From assembly GCF_901709675.1 (NCBI RefSeq), contig NC_051098.1:1-64000 (forward strand): a stretch of DNA of 64,000 nucleotides, given 5' to 3'. The notes beneath the pieces are model-generated. The model did no database searches. It was not told the origin of the DNA and worked only from the letters and a program-made list of their open reading frames with translations. Made by a program: the position numbers and the translations under genes. This DNA comes from Syngnathus acus (taxonomy: Eukaryota > Chordata > Actinopteri > Syngnathiformes > Syngnathidae). Within the stretch, counting starts at the first letter, position 1; the number at the start of each line of letters is the position of its first letter. Of this stretch, positions 23,345 through 33,923 are shown piece after piece.

Positions 23345-23650
23345 TAGAATAGAATAGAATAGATCTTTATTGTCATTGTCACATGTACAACGAAATTTAA
23401 AAAGTGCCAACCGGTCCACGCATGCGATAAAAAATATATAGAATAAATAGAATAAAAAGTTAAAAAAAACAAGCTAAAAACCCACAGAAGAACATACACA
23501 GACATAATCATTTACGTTTAGCTGCATTCAATGTGACTACCGCTGTAGGGTAAAAACTGTTGGCGAGTCTGCTAGTCCTCGACCTAATTAATCTGTAGCG
23601 TCTGCCTGATGGCAACAGTTCGAAAAGGGAGTGGCCAGGGTGGGAAGTGT
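23345..23650 (-). mobile_element. L2-like LINE 3' fragment (family B)
   Basis: 5'-truncated copy of the family at 40424-42320. The 3' tail reads, on plus, agaatagaatagaatagatc followed by a polyadenylation-like tttattgtcattgtcac. The last codons of the RT C-terminal region (FELLPSGRR-type) are present. About 0.3 kb remains. Confidence 0.8.
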
Positions 23651-24050
23651 CCTTCATATGTCAACAATGGGTGCGCGCCGCTGACTGCGCTTGCACTTCA
23701 AAATATTCCACAGGCCCATATAACGATATATAAGTTATATATCAAATAACTACTATATAAGCAATAATATTATCAAACCACCTCTGTCACTCCAAATCAT
23801 TAAATCCATCGATCAAATTCCTCATCCTTTGTCAACAACGCCGCGCGTGCGCCCTGACGTCAGCCTTGTCGTTATTCCACAGATCTAGTATATAACTATA
23901 TTGTAGCGTTAACAAAGTACAAGAAAAGACGTGGGTTTGGTAAACGGCTCTTTATTTAACAAAACAAGAGTTCAACAAACCAACAACTACTGAACTGTAA
24001 CGATAAACACATATACAAGTTGCTACACGAAATAAAATATATCAAATAAC
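23651..24050. other. Transposon-remnant flank, no gene
   Basis: AT-rich sequence with another copy of the pogo-like tail (near 23784) and palindromic AT stretches. I see no coding region longer than background. Confidence 0.4.
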
Positions 24051-24052
24051 TA

Positions 24053-24153
24053 CCGTTTTTTTCCGTGTATAATGCGCCCCCATGTATAATACGCACCCTA
24101 AAAATGGCATGTTGATGCTGGAAAAAAGCCTGTACCCATGTATAATACGCACC

Positions 24154-24188
<35 letters not shown>

Positions 24189-24774
24189 TCCCAATGATCG
24201 TCACACACGCAGGGAGGCAATGGGTCCCATTTGTATAGTCTTTGGTATGGTCTTAACTAGGCTGGACGTATTTTCTTTTGTTGGCGTTGATTTCTCCGAC
24301 TGCCCGTAAAGGCACCACCGCGATCAGATGAAAAGAGAGGAAAGTGACGTGCGGACATGTGAAAAAGGCGGCTCTGTATGGGAGAGACGTTGAAGAGGAA
24401 TAAAAACACCCTTGGAAACCAAAACTTGCCCCTCGTGACTCGGAGCCGCAACAAATGTTTCGGATTTGTGTAGGGTACATTGTGACAGCAAACGAGCAGG
24501 TGATCGGCAAGCGTCTGATACGAGAGCATTGCGTTCGTATGGAGCGTGTTTGAAGTGAACAGCAGAGACGAAAGGAACAAGGCAAAGTGTTGTGAAATAA
24601 AATATTACCTGTAATACGCATTTTGTTATTTGCTGATTGTATTAAACTATCACATTCATTGTCAGTCAAGAAGAGAAGAGGACTATTATCCCTTCTTTGA
24701 CGAAATGACCAGAGCACAGTACAAACACACTATTGTCGGTCAGTCCTGTTGTTGGTTTTGTTGTACCATGATTT

Positions 24775-24805
<31 letters not shown>

Positions 24806-24914
24806 TTAAAAAAAAAAAAAAATTAAAAAAATTTGTACCCATGTATAATGCGCACCCCAGATTTTAGGACAATAAATTAGTTAAATTTTGCGCATTATAC
24901 ACGGAAAAAAACGG
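24053..24914. mobile_element. TA-flanked TIR DNA transposon, non-autonomous (copy 1)
   Basis: Ends are CCGTTTTTTTCCGTGTATAA and its near-perfect inverse (...TTATACACGGAAAAAAACGG), flanked by TA (24051-24052, 24915-24916). The sub-terminal motif tgtataatacgcaccc recurs. The interior is shared with 38168-39324 but lacks a transposase. The TA target site suggests a Tc1/mariner-pogo-type element, though the superfamily is not settled. A homopolymer T run (about 24157-24185) and an AFC-SINE remnant lie inside. Confidence 0.75.
24186..24249 (-). mobile_element. Internally deleted AFC-type SINE remnant
   Basis: Contains aagtcccaatgatcgtcaca joined directly to gcagggaggcaatgggtccc and tatagtctttggtatg. 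These are two separated parts of the complete SINE at 30768-31083, so the middle has been lost. Confidence 0.7.
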
Positions 24915-24916
24915 TA

Positions 24917-25390
24917 TAACATAAATAGTTCACCGCCACACGGCCCCAAGCACCGGCGTCGAGTTCCAGGCGCGTGGCGGCGTGGCCTTCCATCCCCAGA
25001 GGTGGCACTTGCAGCCATGGAGGTGGCTGGGACCTTCGTAGAGTAAGACCGGGCGTGCGTAAAAGCCATGTCCGAGCCCCATCCACCGTCCCCGGACAGC
25101 CACCCGGCCGAGCGCCGGCCCCCGACTTCCATCCACGGAGATGAAAGAGAGCTCCGTAGAGTAGGACCGGGCGTGCGTAAAAGCCATAATAGTTTTTCCA
25201 AACCTTCTGTGTCACTCCAAATCATTAAATCCTTCAAACTCTTCATCCTCCGTGTCACTTACAAACAAAGACGCTAACGATGCCGGTAGTACGTGGGGCC
25301 CTTCGTCATCTTCGTCATCCCGTGATCGAATTTTTGTCCTTTATGTAAACAACCGCCGCGCCGCGCTGCTGACGTCACTTGAAATTCAAA
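24917..25390 (-). other. GC-rich partial duplication and pogo-like C-terminal remnant
   Basis: A 33-bp segment, cgtagagta(a/g)gaccgggcgt followed by gcgtaaaagccat, occurs at 25037-25069 and 25155-25187, 118 bp apart. Further right (about 25212-25345, minus) the sequence codes an acidic tail of the form DTEDEEFEGFNDLE then stop, typical of pogo/Tigger transposase C-termini. No intact gene. Confidence 0.45.
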
Positions 25391-25479
25391 TTACCGTAAT
25401 CCCTTGCTACATCGCGGTTCGTTTATCGCGGTTTCACTTTTTTATTTTTTATTTTGAAAATTCCAAAAAATACGGTATA
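25391..25479. mobile_element. Short pogo/Tigger-like TIR fragment
   Basis: Starts taccgtaatcccttgctaca, followed by tcgcggttcgtttatcgcgg, and ends aaaaaatacggta. The atcgcgg repeats are typical of pogo-type inverted ends. At about 89 bp it is a miniature derivative or a remnant. Confidence 0.45.
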
Positions 25480-25709
25480 TGTTAAGATTGATCTTTACCA
25501 GACAAGATATATGTTTTTAATGTTGCAATGTTTTATCCAACCTGTATTTAACAGTCCGTGAGTCGTCACCTTATCGTGGTGGAGGGGTTTGCGTGCCCCT
25601 ATGATCCTAGGAGCCATGTTGTCTGGGGCTTCATGCCCCTGGTAGGGTCACCCATGGCAAACGGGTCCTAGGTGAGGGGCCAGACAAAGCACGGCTCAAA
25701 AAGCCCCTT

Positions 25710-27008
25710 ATGATGAAAAAGATATATGGACACAGATTTCCCTCGCCCGGACGCGGGTCACCGGGGCCCCCCTCTGGAGCCAGGCCTGGAGGCGGGGCTC
25801 GAAGGCGAGCGTCTGGTGGCCGGGCCTTCGCCCATGGGGCCCGGCCGGGCACAGCCCGAAAAGGAAATGTGGGTCCCCCTTCCCATGGGCTCACCACCTG
25901 TGGGAGGGGCCAAAGGGGTCGGGTGCAGTGCAAGCTGGGCGGCGGCCAAAGGCAGGGACATTGGCGGTCTGATCCCCGGCTGCAGAAGCTGGCTCTTGGG
26001 ACATGGAATGTCACCTCTCTGGCTGGAAAGGAACCCGAGCTGGTGTGCGAGGCAGAAAAGTTCCGACTAGATATAGTCGGACTTGCCTCCACGCACAGTT
26101 TGGGTTCCGGTTCAAGCCCTCTCGAGAGGGGCTGGACTCTCTTCCACTCTGGAGTTGCCCACGGTGAGAGGCGTCGAGCAGGTGTGGGTATACTTATTGC
26201 CCCCCGGCTGGGCGCCTGCACATTGGGGTTCACCCCGGTGAACGAGAGGGTAGCCTCCCTCCGCCTTCGGGTGGGGGGACGGGTCCTGACTGTTGTTTGT
26301 GTCTATGCACCAAACGGCAGCTCAGAGTACCCACCCTTCTTGGAGTCCCTGGAGGAAGTGCTGGAGAGCGCTCCTTCTGGGGACTCCATCGTTCTACTGG
26401 GTGACTTCAATGCTCACGTGGGCAATGACAGTGAGACCTGGAAGGGCGTGATTGGGAGGAATGGCCCCCCCGATCTGAACCCGAGCGGTGTTCTATTATT
26501 GGACTTCTGTGCTCGACACGGATTTTCTATAATGAACACCATGTTCAAACATAAGGGTGTCCATGTGTGCACTTGGCACCAGGACACCCTAGGCCGCAGT
26601 TCGATGATCGACTTTGTAGTCGTGTCATCGGATTTGCGGCCGCATGTTTTGGACACTCGGGCGAAGAGAGGGGCGGAGCTGTCAACTGATCACCACCTGG
26701 TGGTGGGTTGGCTCCGATGGTGGGGGAAGATGCCGGTCCGACCTGGCAGACCCAAATGCTCTGTGAGGGTCTGCTGGGAACGTCTGGCGGAATCCCCTGT
26801 CAGGAAGAGCTTCAACTCCCACCTCCAGCAGAGCTTTTCCCACGTCCCGGGGGAGGCGGGGTACATTGAGTCCGAGTGGACCTTGTTCCGCGCCTCCATT
26901 TTTGAGGCGGCCGACCGGAGCTGTGGCCGTAAGGTCATTGGTGCCTGTCGTGGCGGCAATCCCCAAACCCGCTGGTGGACACCGGCGGTAAGGGTGTCGT
27001 CAAGCTGA
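25710..27008 (+). pseudogene. Rex3 endonuclease half (frameshifted)
   Basis: Open for 432 codons. The endonuclease core begins near residue 95 (LGTWNVTSL). It includes [10 protein letters not shown] at about 229-238 with the metal/catalytic Asp and Asn, and STDHHLVV near 325-332 with the catalytic His pair. The first 90 or so residues are Gly/Arg/Pro-rich; they may be 5' UTR rather than protein, so the true start is uncertain. The frame is lost at about 26990 just after RWWTPAVR by what looks like a 1-base deletion. Coding resumes in the next frame at about 27000. Confidence 0.85.
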
Positions 27009-28879
27009 AGAAGGAGTCCTATCGGGCCGTTTTGGCCTGCGGGACTCCGGAGGCAGCTGACAGGTACCGGATGGCCAAGCGGAACGCGGCTTCGGCGGTT
27101 GCTGAGGCAAAAACCCGGACGTGGGAGGAGTTTGGCGAGGCCATGGAGAATGACTTCCGGACGGCTTCGAGGAAATTGTGGTCCACCATCCGGCGTCTCA
27201 GGAGGGGGAAGCAGTGCAACGTCAACACTGTTTACAGTGGAGATGGCGTGCTGCTGACCTCGACTCGGGACGTCGTGTGTCGGTGGGGAGAATACTTCGA
27301 AGACCTCCTCAATTCCACCGACACGCCTTCCATTGTGGAAGCAGGGCCTGGGGACTCTGAGGCGGACTCTGGGGTCGAAGTCACTGAGGTAGTTAAAAAA
27401 CTCCTCGGTGGCAGGGCCCCGGGGGTGGATGAGATCCGCCCGGATTTCTTAAGGGCTCTGGATGTTGTGGGGCTGCCATGGCTGACACGACTCTGCAACA
27501 TCGCGTGGACATCGGGGACAGTGCCTCTGGATTGGCAGACTGGGGTGGTGGATCCCCTCTTTAAGAAGGGGGACCGGAGGGTTTGTTCCAATTACCGGGG
27601 AATCACACTCCTCAGCCTCCCTGGTAAGGTCTATTCAGGGGTGCTGGAGAGGAGGGTCCGTCGGGAGGTCGAACCTCGGATTCAGGAGGAACAGTGTGGC
27701 TTTCATCCTGGCCGTGGAACAGTGGACCAGCTCTTCACCCTCAGCAGGATCCTCGAGGGTGCATGGGAGTTCGCCCAACCAGTCCACATGTGTTTTGTGG
27801 ACTTGGAGAAGGCGTTCGACCGTGTCCCTCGGGATGTTCTGTGGGGGGTGCTTCGGGAGTACGGGGTGCCGAGCCAACTGATAAGGGCGGTTCGGTCCCT
27901 GTATCACCGATGTCAGAGTTTGGTCCGCATTTCCGGCAGTAAGTCGGATTCGTTCCCAGTGAGGGTTGGACTCCGCCAAGGCTGCCCTTTGTCACCGATT
28001 CTGTTCATAATTTTTATGGACAGAATTTCTAGGCGCAGCCGAGGCGTTGAGGGTGTCCGGTTTGGGGACCTCAGCATCGCGTCTCTGCTTTTTGCAGACG
28101 ACGTGGTGCTGTTGGCTTCTTCAGGCCGTGATCTCCAGCTCTCACTGGAGCGGTTCGCAGCCGAGTGTGAAGCGGTCGGGATGAGGGTCAGCACCTCCAA
28201 ATCCGAGTCCATGGTCCTCGGTCGGAAAAGGGTGGAATGCCCTCTCCGGATCGGGGATGAGATCCTGCCCCAAGTGGAGGAGTTTAAGTATCTTGGGGTC
28301 TTGTTCACGAGTGAGGGGAGGATGGAGCGCGAGATCGACAGGCGGATCGGTGCAGCGTCGGCAGTAATGCGGAGTCTGTACCGGTCCGTCGTGGTAAAGA
28401 GAGAGCTGAGCCAAAAGGCAAAGCTCTCAATTTACCGGTCGATTTACGCTCCTACCCTAACCTCTGGTCACGAGCTATGGGTCGTGACCGAAAGAACGAG
28501 ATCCCGGATACAAGCGGCCGAAATGAGTTTTCTCCGCAGGATGTCCGGGCTCTCCCTTAGAGATAGGGTGAGAAGTTCGGTCATCCGGGAGAGACTCGGA
28601 GTAGAGTCGCTGCTCCTCCACGTTGAGAGGAGCCAGATGAGGTGGCTCGGGCATCTCATCAGGATGCCTCCTGGACGCCTCCCTGGGGAGGTGTTCCGGG
28701 CATGTCCCACCGGTAGGAGACCCCGGGGACGACCCAGGACGCGCTGGAGAGACTATGTCTCTCAGCTGGCCTGGGAACGCCTTGGGATCCCCCGGGATGA
28801 GCTGGATGAAGTGGCTGGGGAGAGGGAAGTCTGGGAGTCCCTCCTGAAGCTGCTGCCCCCGCGACCCGACCCCGGATAA
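26975..28879 (+). pseudogene. Rex3 reverse transcriptase half
   Basis: Codes 634 residues, of which the first 8 or so are out-of-frame translation upstream of the shift. The RT motifs are complete: NYRGITLLS (about 206-214), FVDLEKAFDRV (about 274-284), LRQGCPLSP (about 333-341), and the catalytic FADD (373-376) followed by VVLLA. Next come EFKYLGV and a Cys-free basic tail rich in RWLGHL and RPRGRPRTRW, which resembles the RTE C-terminus. There are no internal stops. Apart from the upstream frameshift the enzyme would be complete, suggesting recent insertion. Confidence 0.88.
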
Positions 28880-28928
28880 GCGGAAGAAGATGGATGTATT
28901 TAACATTGGTGTTCTATCCATACCTGAA

Positions 28929-29322
28929 TGTATTAAGTTGAGAGGAGACATCAAGGGTTAATAGTGAAAGAACGAGCAAAACAGGAAACAGCAGCAGAGA
29001 ACAGTCATGCGCAATACTTGCTGTTTTGAGCACAGTTGCCAAGGCAACCAGTGGTTCCCTGAGAGTCAGGTGAAGATTGCGCAACCCTAAAATATCAGAT
29101 GAGAAATCCGCTGAGACAGCATTAAAATATCAGCTGAAAAATCAGATGAGGACATGCATTCCTAGCATACCAGGCATTCCAGACATTCCACACATTCCGA
29201 TGAGGTAATGCCAGAGGAGCTGACAAGCCTATAAAAGGTTGGCTTCAGACGAGAGAAGGGCTCTTCCTGGTCAGGGCGATGGCCCTGTTGCTGCCCGGAG
29301 TAAAGAACGACGCTTAGACGAA
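28929..29322 (+). mobile_element. Possible LTR fragment upstream of the hAT
   Basis: Non-coding sequence with direct-repeat-like segments (aaaatatcag...; cattccagacattccacaca), a TATA box ctataaaagg near 29230 and a following transcript-leader-like stretch. It resembles an LTR U3-R region. No partner LTR, primer site or clean TG...CA ends were found, so this is weak. Confidence 0.3.
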
Positions 29323-29442
29323 GATGGATTTTTCATTCTTGAAAGCCAGCTACGTATTTGAAAGCCAAATAGCATTAGCGTCAAAGCCATACTGTGACGG
29401 GGAGTTCGTCCTGAGAAGCGACAAGCTTTTGCCAATGTTAGC

Positions 29443-30474
29443 TTGACGAGAAATACCATGGCAGACAGGATTTCGGAACTATCGGCAGACTTGGACAGCC
29501 AACTGAAACGCAAAGGGGAGTCATTTCTGGCATTTTCCACTGCAATTGATGAGAGTTCTGATATTACGGACGTCGCTCAACTGGCCATATTCATTCGTGG
29601 AGTTGACGAGACTTTGACTGTCACAGAAGAGTTTCTCGAGTTGGTGCCTATGACCGACACCACAACAGCTGATGACATTTTCCGCTCCGTTGTTGGAGCG
29701 CTGGACAGAGTCAGGGCGGACTGGTCCCGCGCCGTAAGCCTGGCTACTGATGGTGCGCCGTCAGTGATCGGGAAAAAGGCAGGTGTTGTGACAAAGTTCA
29801 GAGAGAAAGTACAAGCCGCAAATGGAAGAGGTGATTTTTGGACATTTCATTGCATTTTGCATCAGGAGGCATTATGTTGCAAGTCGCTAAAAATGGATCA
29901 CGTCATGGAGGTGGTTGTCCGAACTGTTAATTTCATCCGAGCCAGAGGTCTCAATCATCGTCAGTTTGACAGCTTTCTCAGTGACTGTAACATTACCCAT
30001 GGTCTGCCATACCACACTGAAGTAAGATGGTTAAGCAGAGGTGCTGTGCTGAAGCGCTTCTTTGATCTATGTGGGGAAATCGGACAATTCATGAAGAAAA
30101 AAGGAAAACCTGTTAAGGAATTACAGTGCCCACTTTGGCTGCAGGACCTTGCATTTATGGGTGATATTACAGAGCACTTGAATAATCTGAACAAAATGTT
30201 GCAAGGACGCGAAAATTTTTTAACACAGTATTATGACAGCATACGTGCATTCAAGTTAAAGCTCGCGTTATGGGAGACGCAGATGGCAAGCGGTGACCCT
30301 GCTCATTTTCCCTGTCTCAGAGATGTGTGCGCAGGAAGCGTTAATCCTGAAGTGACACAGTACAAAGACAAGATTTCAGGGTTGCTGAGGGAGTTTGAGA
30401 AGCGATTTCAGGTCTTTAGCAAACTTGAGACAGAATTTGCAGTTTTTCGCTCCCCATTCAGTCAGAGCTCCTGA
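29443..30474 (+). pseudogene. hAT transposase, catalytic region (GTF2IRD2-like)
   Basis: 343 codons of RNase-H-like hAT transposase. It includes the first catalytic block AIDESSDITD (about 53-62), DGAPSVIGKKAG with the second Asp, the HCILHQEALC motif, RGLNHRQFDSF and YHTEVRWLSRG. This is the hAT group from which vertebrate GTF2IRD2 and FAM200-like genes derive. Upstream, 29323-29440 codes more N-terminal residues in another frame (CDGEFV), shifted near 29430. The frame is lost again near 30430. Not functional. Confidence 0.85.
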
Positions 30475-30768
30475 TGTGCCCGTTGAAATGCAACTTGAAA
30501 TCATTGATTTGCAGTGTGATGTAGAATTGAAGGACAAATTTGCTTCTGTGGGCTTGGACACATTTTACAAGTATCTCCTACCAGGCTATCCTAAATTGAC
30601 AGCACTGGCTGCAAAAATGTTGTCCATGTTTGGGACTACCTACCTGAGCAGGTCTTCTCAGTAATGAACATTAATAAAACAAAGCTTTGCTCAAAGCTCA
30701 CACATAAGCACTAAATGAGATTCTGAAACTGGCTGCTTCTCAGGACATGATGCCTGATATTAAAGATT
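30430..30768 (+). pseudogene. hAT transposase, C-terminal dimerisation region
   Basis: Continues the preceding transposase after a frameshift. It contains LPGYPKLTALAAKMLSMFGT, the conserved hAT C-terminal helix region, followed by VFSVMNINKTKL-like sequence with another shift near 30655. The end of the reading frame is beyond the SINE at about 31084-31140 (ALVQPKRCQ-like). Confidence 0.75.
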
Positions 30769-31083
30769 TAAAGATTAAAGTCCCAATGATCGTCACACAC
30801 ACACCTGGGTGTGGTGAAATTTGTCCTCTGCATTTAACCCATCCCCATGTGATTTTAATCCATCCCCTGGGGGAGAGGGGAGCAGTGAGCAGCAGCGGTG
30901 CCGCGCTCGGGAATCAGTTGGTGATCTAACCCCCCAATTCCAACCCTTAATGCTGAGTGCCAAGCAGGGAGGCAATGGGTCCCATTTTTATAGTCTTTGG
31001 TATGACCCGGCCGGGGTTTTTTTGAACCCACAACCTTCCAGTCTCAGGGCGGACACTCTACCACTAGGCCACTGAGCTGGTTA
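30768..31083 (-). mobile_element. AFC-type tRNA-derived SINE
   Basis: On the minus strand the head reads ggcctagtggtagagtgtcc and then gtgggttcaaaccccggcc, a tRNA-like A box and B box for RNA polymerase III. The body contains gactataaaaatgggaccca and gcttggcactcagcattaag, and it ends gggactttaatctttaaatc. This matches my memory of the African cichlid (AFC) SINE family. It is inserted in the 3' coding part of the hAT. Confidence 0.82.
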
Positions 31084-31581
31084 ATTGATGCACTTGTGCA
31101 GCCTAAAAGATGCCAAGTTTCAGGGGCAAATACTGAGCAAAACTAAATCCTATGGAATGCTGCTTTCAACATTGCACTATAAAAATAAACAGCTCTGAAT
31201 ATTTGCTGTTGTAATTGCTGGGAAAGTCAGTGCTAGTCAGTTTTCTTGTCAGTTTTCTTTGCATTATTTCTTATGCATGCCATATATGTTATGTGAGTTT
31301 TGCACTTGAATAAATGTTAAAGTGAGTAAAAGTGTTGTTGAAATTGCACATACTTTTCTTAAAAACTCTTAGGTTGTTCATAATATATTTAGTAAAAGGG
31401 ACAATTCATTTCATAAAAAGATTTTTATAATTTACGTCTTCTTCTTTGCACTAATACAAAGAAAAAAAGTGGACTTATTGTTAGTTCTATGTAATTTTGG
31501 AATGAGTTTACTGGTCTGGCCCCCTTGAGATCCGATTAAGTTGTATGCGGCCCCCAGACCAAAATGAGTTTGACACCCCTG

Positions 31582-31644
31582 GTCTAGGGGACTGATTCTG
31601 GCTTAGGGTGCGAGAGGTCCCGGGTTCAACTCCCCGATGAGCCC
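31582..31644 (+). pseudogene. tRNA-Pro(AGG) remnant cut by a hAT
   Basis: gtctagggg, then gcttagggtgcgagaggtcc and cgggttcaactccccgatga with a gccc end, match tRNA-Pro from the D arm to the acceptor 3' strand. The anticodon is AGG. The 5' acceptor strand is replaced by the hAT right terminus. The anticodon stem has a C-to-G change and the T stem is altered, so it cannot be functional. Confidence 0.8.
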
Positions 31645-31819
31645 TACTTTGAAACACAGCTGTCTCCCATTCTCTGCCATTTCCGACAGGCCAATGTCAC
31701 ATGCGCATCATTTACAGGCTGCATTCGTGTGTCACGTGATGCGAATTTGGACACAGCTAAGAACTACCATATGGAATGTAACAGAGTCAGCATGGTTCCA
31801 TCAAAAGTGAGTGAAAGAA

Positions 31820-31852
31820 ACCAGTTTTCACCCAGTCTCAAATCAGGTACCA
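31820..31852 (-). pseudogene. Degenerate tRNA-Val-like 3' half
   Basis: On the minus strand, ggtacctgatttgagactgg and gtgaaaac resemble the T arm and acceptor strand of tRNA-Val. The same diverged half occurs at 40240-40275, so it belongs to a repeated tRNA-Val-containing unit. Confidence 0.5.
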
Positions 31853-31930
31853 CAACATAGTTGCAGCGTAAAATCATTTAATGTGTCAGGGACTTTGCAA
31901 AGGAACCAACAAGAAACATTAGAAGAAGCT

Positions 31931-31962
31931 GTTTCCACCCACTCTCGAACTGGGGACCTTTC
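31931..31962 (-). pseudogene. tRNA-Val(AAC), 3' half, split by a LINE
   Basis: The minus strand reads aaaggtccccagttcgagag followed by tgggtggaaac: the variable loop, T arm and acceptor 3' strand of tRNA-Val. Its 5' half is at 35279-35321 on the far side of the LINE. Confidence 0.78.
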
Positions 31963-32317
31963 AAGATTCAAGAGTTTTTTATTTGCCATGTTTGAGCGTG
32001 CCAAACAAGGAATTTGACTTCGGTAAATCACACCCTCTGTTCAACATTTAGGTGACTAACAACACTCAGGACGTGAAAAAGGGCAAATATTCTCAAACAT
32101 CCCCTGATCTTAAACTCCCAAAAGGGCAAGGAAAAACTCAAAACTCCAGCTAGGGGAAATGAGAAACCTTGAGAAGAGACCACAGATGGGAAGGTCCCTT
32201 ATCCAGGATGACCAGGCTGCAATGGATGCAGAGAGGACACATAGTACAAACAGTGTAGACAAATTCAAAAAAGGTGTGGAGAGCAGGATGTTATTGCACA
32301 GTAATGACTCTGAGACT

Positions 32318-33391
32318 CTAAGAGTGGTGTGAGTTCATCAGAGCAACAGCCTGGGGGAAGAAGCTGTCTCTGTGTCTGCTGGTTTTGGCGTACCGAGCTC
32401 TATAACGCCGTCCGGAGGGGAGCAGTTCAAACAGACTGCAACCTGGGTGAGAAGGGTCTGGAGAGATGTTCCTTGCACGTTTCCTGGTCCTGGACAGGTA
32501 CAAGTCTTGGATAGATGGGAGGTTGATTCCAATTATCTTTTCTGCAGTCCTGATTGTCCGTTGCAGTCTGTGCTTGTCTTGTTTGGAGGCCGATCCAAAC
32601 CAGACAGTGATGGAGGTGCAGAGGACAGACTGGATGATGGCAGTGTAGAAGGTCTTCAGAAGCTCTCGCGGCAGGTTGAACTTCTTGAGCTGTCTCAGGA
32701 AGTACAGCCTCTGCTGGGCCTTCTTCCGGACAGAGTCTATGTGGCCGGTCCATTTCAGGTCCCGAGAGATTGTGGTTCCCAGGAACTTGAAGGTGTCTGT
32801 GGAGAGAATAGTATTACTGCGGATATTGAGGGGTAAAAGTGGTGAAGGGTCACGCCTGAAGTCCACTGTCATCTCCACGGTCTTGAGCGGGTTCAGCTCC
32901 AGGTGGTTTTGGCTGCACCAGTGGACCAGCCGCTCCACCTCCTGTCTGTATGCAGTCTCATCACCGTCCTGGATCAGTCCGATGAGAGTGGTGTCGTCTG
33001 CATACTTCAGGAGCTTCACAGGAGAGTCACCTGAGGAGAAATCGTTGGTGTAGAGAGAGAAGAGCAGTGGGGAGAGGACGCACCCCTGAGGGGCTCCAGT
33101 ATTGGTGGTCCGGGTGTCAGATGTGATGCCCCTCAGCCTCACACGCTGTCTCCTGTTGGTCAGGAAGCTGGTGATCCACTGACAGGTGGAGGCAGGCACC
33201 GCAAGCTGGATGAGCTTCTGGAGCGATGGTGTTGAACGCCGAGCTGAAGTCCACGAACAGGATCCTGGCGTACGTTCCTGGGGTGTCCAGGTGGTGCAGG
33301 ATGTAGTGCAGTCCCATGTTGACCGCATCATCCACTGACCTGTTTGCCCGGTAGGCAAACTGGAGGGGGTCAAGCAGGGGGCCCGTGACAT
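32318..33391 (-). pseudogene. L2-like LINE A, reverse transcriptase C-terminal half
   Basis: After about 58 out-of-frame residues, RT coding resumes with QLAVPASTCQWITSFL, NTGAPQGCVLSPLLF and the catalytic KYADDTTLIG. It runs on through the thumb and the conserved end block HPGCSLFELLPSGRRYRARY to a stop at 32318. This tail signature is shared by the three L2-like families in the window. Confidence 0.82.
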
Positions 33392-33923
33392 CCTTCAGGT
33401 GGTTCAGCACTAACCTCTCGAAAGATTTCATGACCACAGATGTCAGTGCGACAGGTCTATAGTCATTCAAACCTGTGATGGCGGGCTTCTTGGCCACTGG
33501 AACGATGGTGGAGCTCTTGAAGCACGAGGGCACCTCACACAGCTCCAGAGAACGGTTGAAGATCCGTGCAAAGGTTGGCGCCAGCTGCTCAGCGCAGACT
33601 TTCAAGCAGGAAGGTGACACGCCGTCTGGGCCCGGTGCCTTCCTGGTCTTTTGTCTCCGGAACATCTGGCGCACTTCCTCCTCGCGGATCTGGAGTGCGG
33701 GCGCGGCCTCTGCAAGAGAGAGAGTGGGTGACAATGATGATAGAGGTGTGGACAGAGCAGTTGTGGGGAGAGGTGAGTATGTAGATTGTGCTGCAGGAAG
33801 TCCCGTTGTGTGGGAGGACCGATCAAACCTGCAGTAGAACCTGTTTAGCTGGTTAGCAAGCCTTGGGCTCTCCACAGGACAGTTCGTTTCTTGTAGCCCG
33901 TAATGCTCTGCAGACCTTTCCAC
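33117..33923 (-). pseudogene. L2-like LINE A, reverse transcriptase N-terminal half
   Basis: Contains FRRQKTRKAPGPDGVSPSCL (fingers), NDYRPVALTSVVMKSFERLV and FVDFSSAFNTI, with the first catalytic Asp of the palm. The last 38 or so residues are out of frame after a shift near 33225. Confidence 0.8.

Larger units (their letters stand above)
25554..28894 (+). mobile_element. Rex3: Rex3 LINE (RTE clade), full length
   Basis: Flanked by an 11-bp target duplication tgtatttaaca (25543-25553 and 28895-28905) with a short gatg-type 3' tail, which is the Rex3 hallmark. tggcagactggggtggtgg (about 27534) and ctgccctttgtcaccg (about 27982) match the commonly used Rex3 PCR primer sites as I remember them. 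It encodes an apurinic-type endonuclease, reverse transcriptase and a basic C-terminus, with a single frameshift near 26990. It is the best preserved element in the window. Confidence 0.92.
29323..31581 (+). mobile_element. hAT (Charlie-type) transposon, 5'-truncated
   Basis: The right terminus GAGTTTGACACCCCTG at 31566-31581 is identical to that of the complete hAT at 52633-55208. The left terminus is missing: coding sequence begins after the BED finger would be, next to the LTR-like stretch. Transposase is broken by frameshifts, and an AFC-type SINE has inserted near its end. The right terminus cuts directly into a tRNA-Pro sequence. Confidence 0.85.

Noticed and set aside
24253-24717. 107-154-residue minus-strand frames inside the TIR element
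   Set aside because: Low conservation with copy 2 in frame and no transposase motifs; treated as chance frames within a non-autonomous element.
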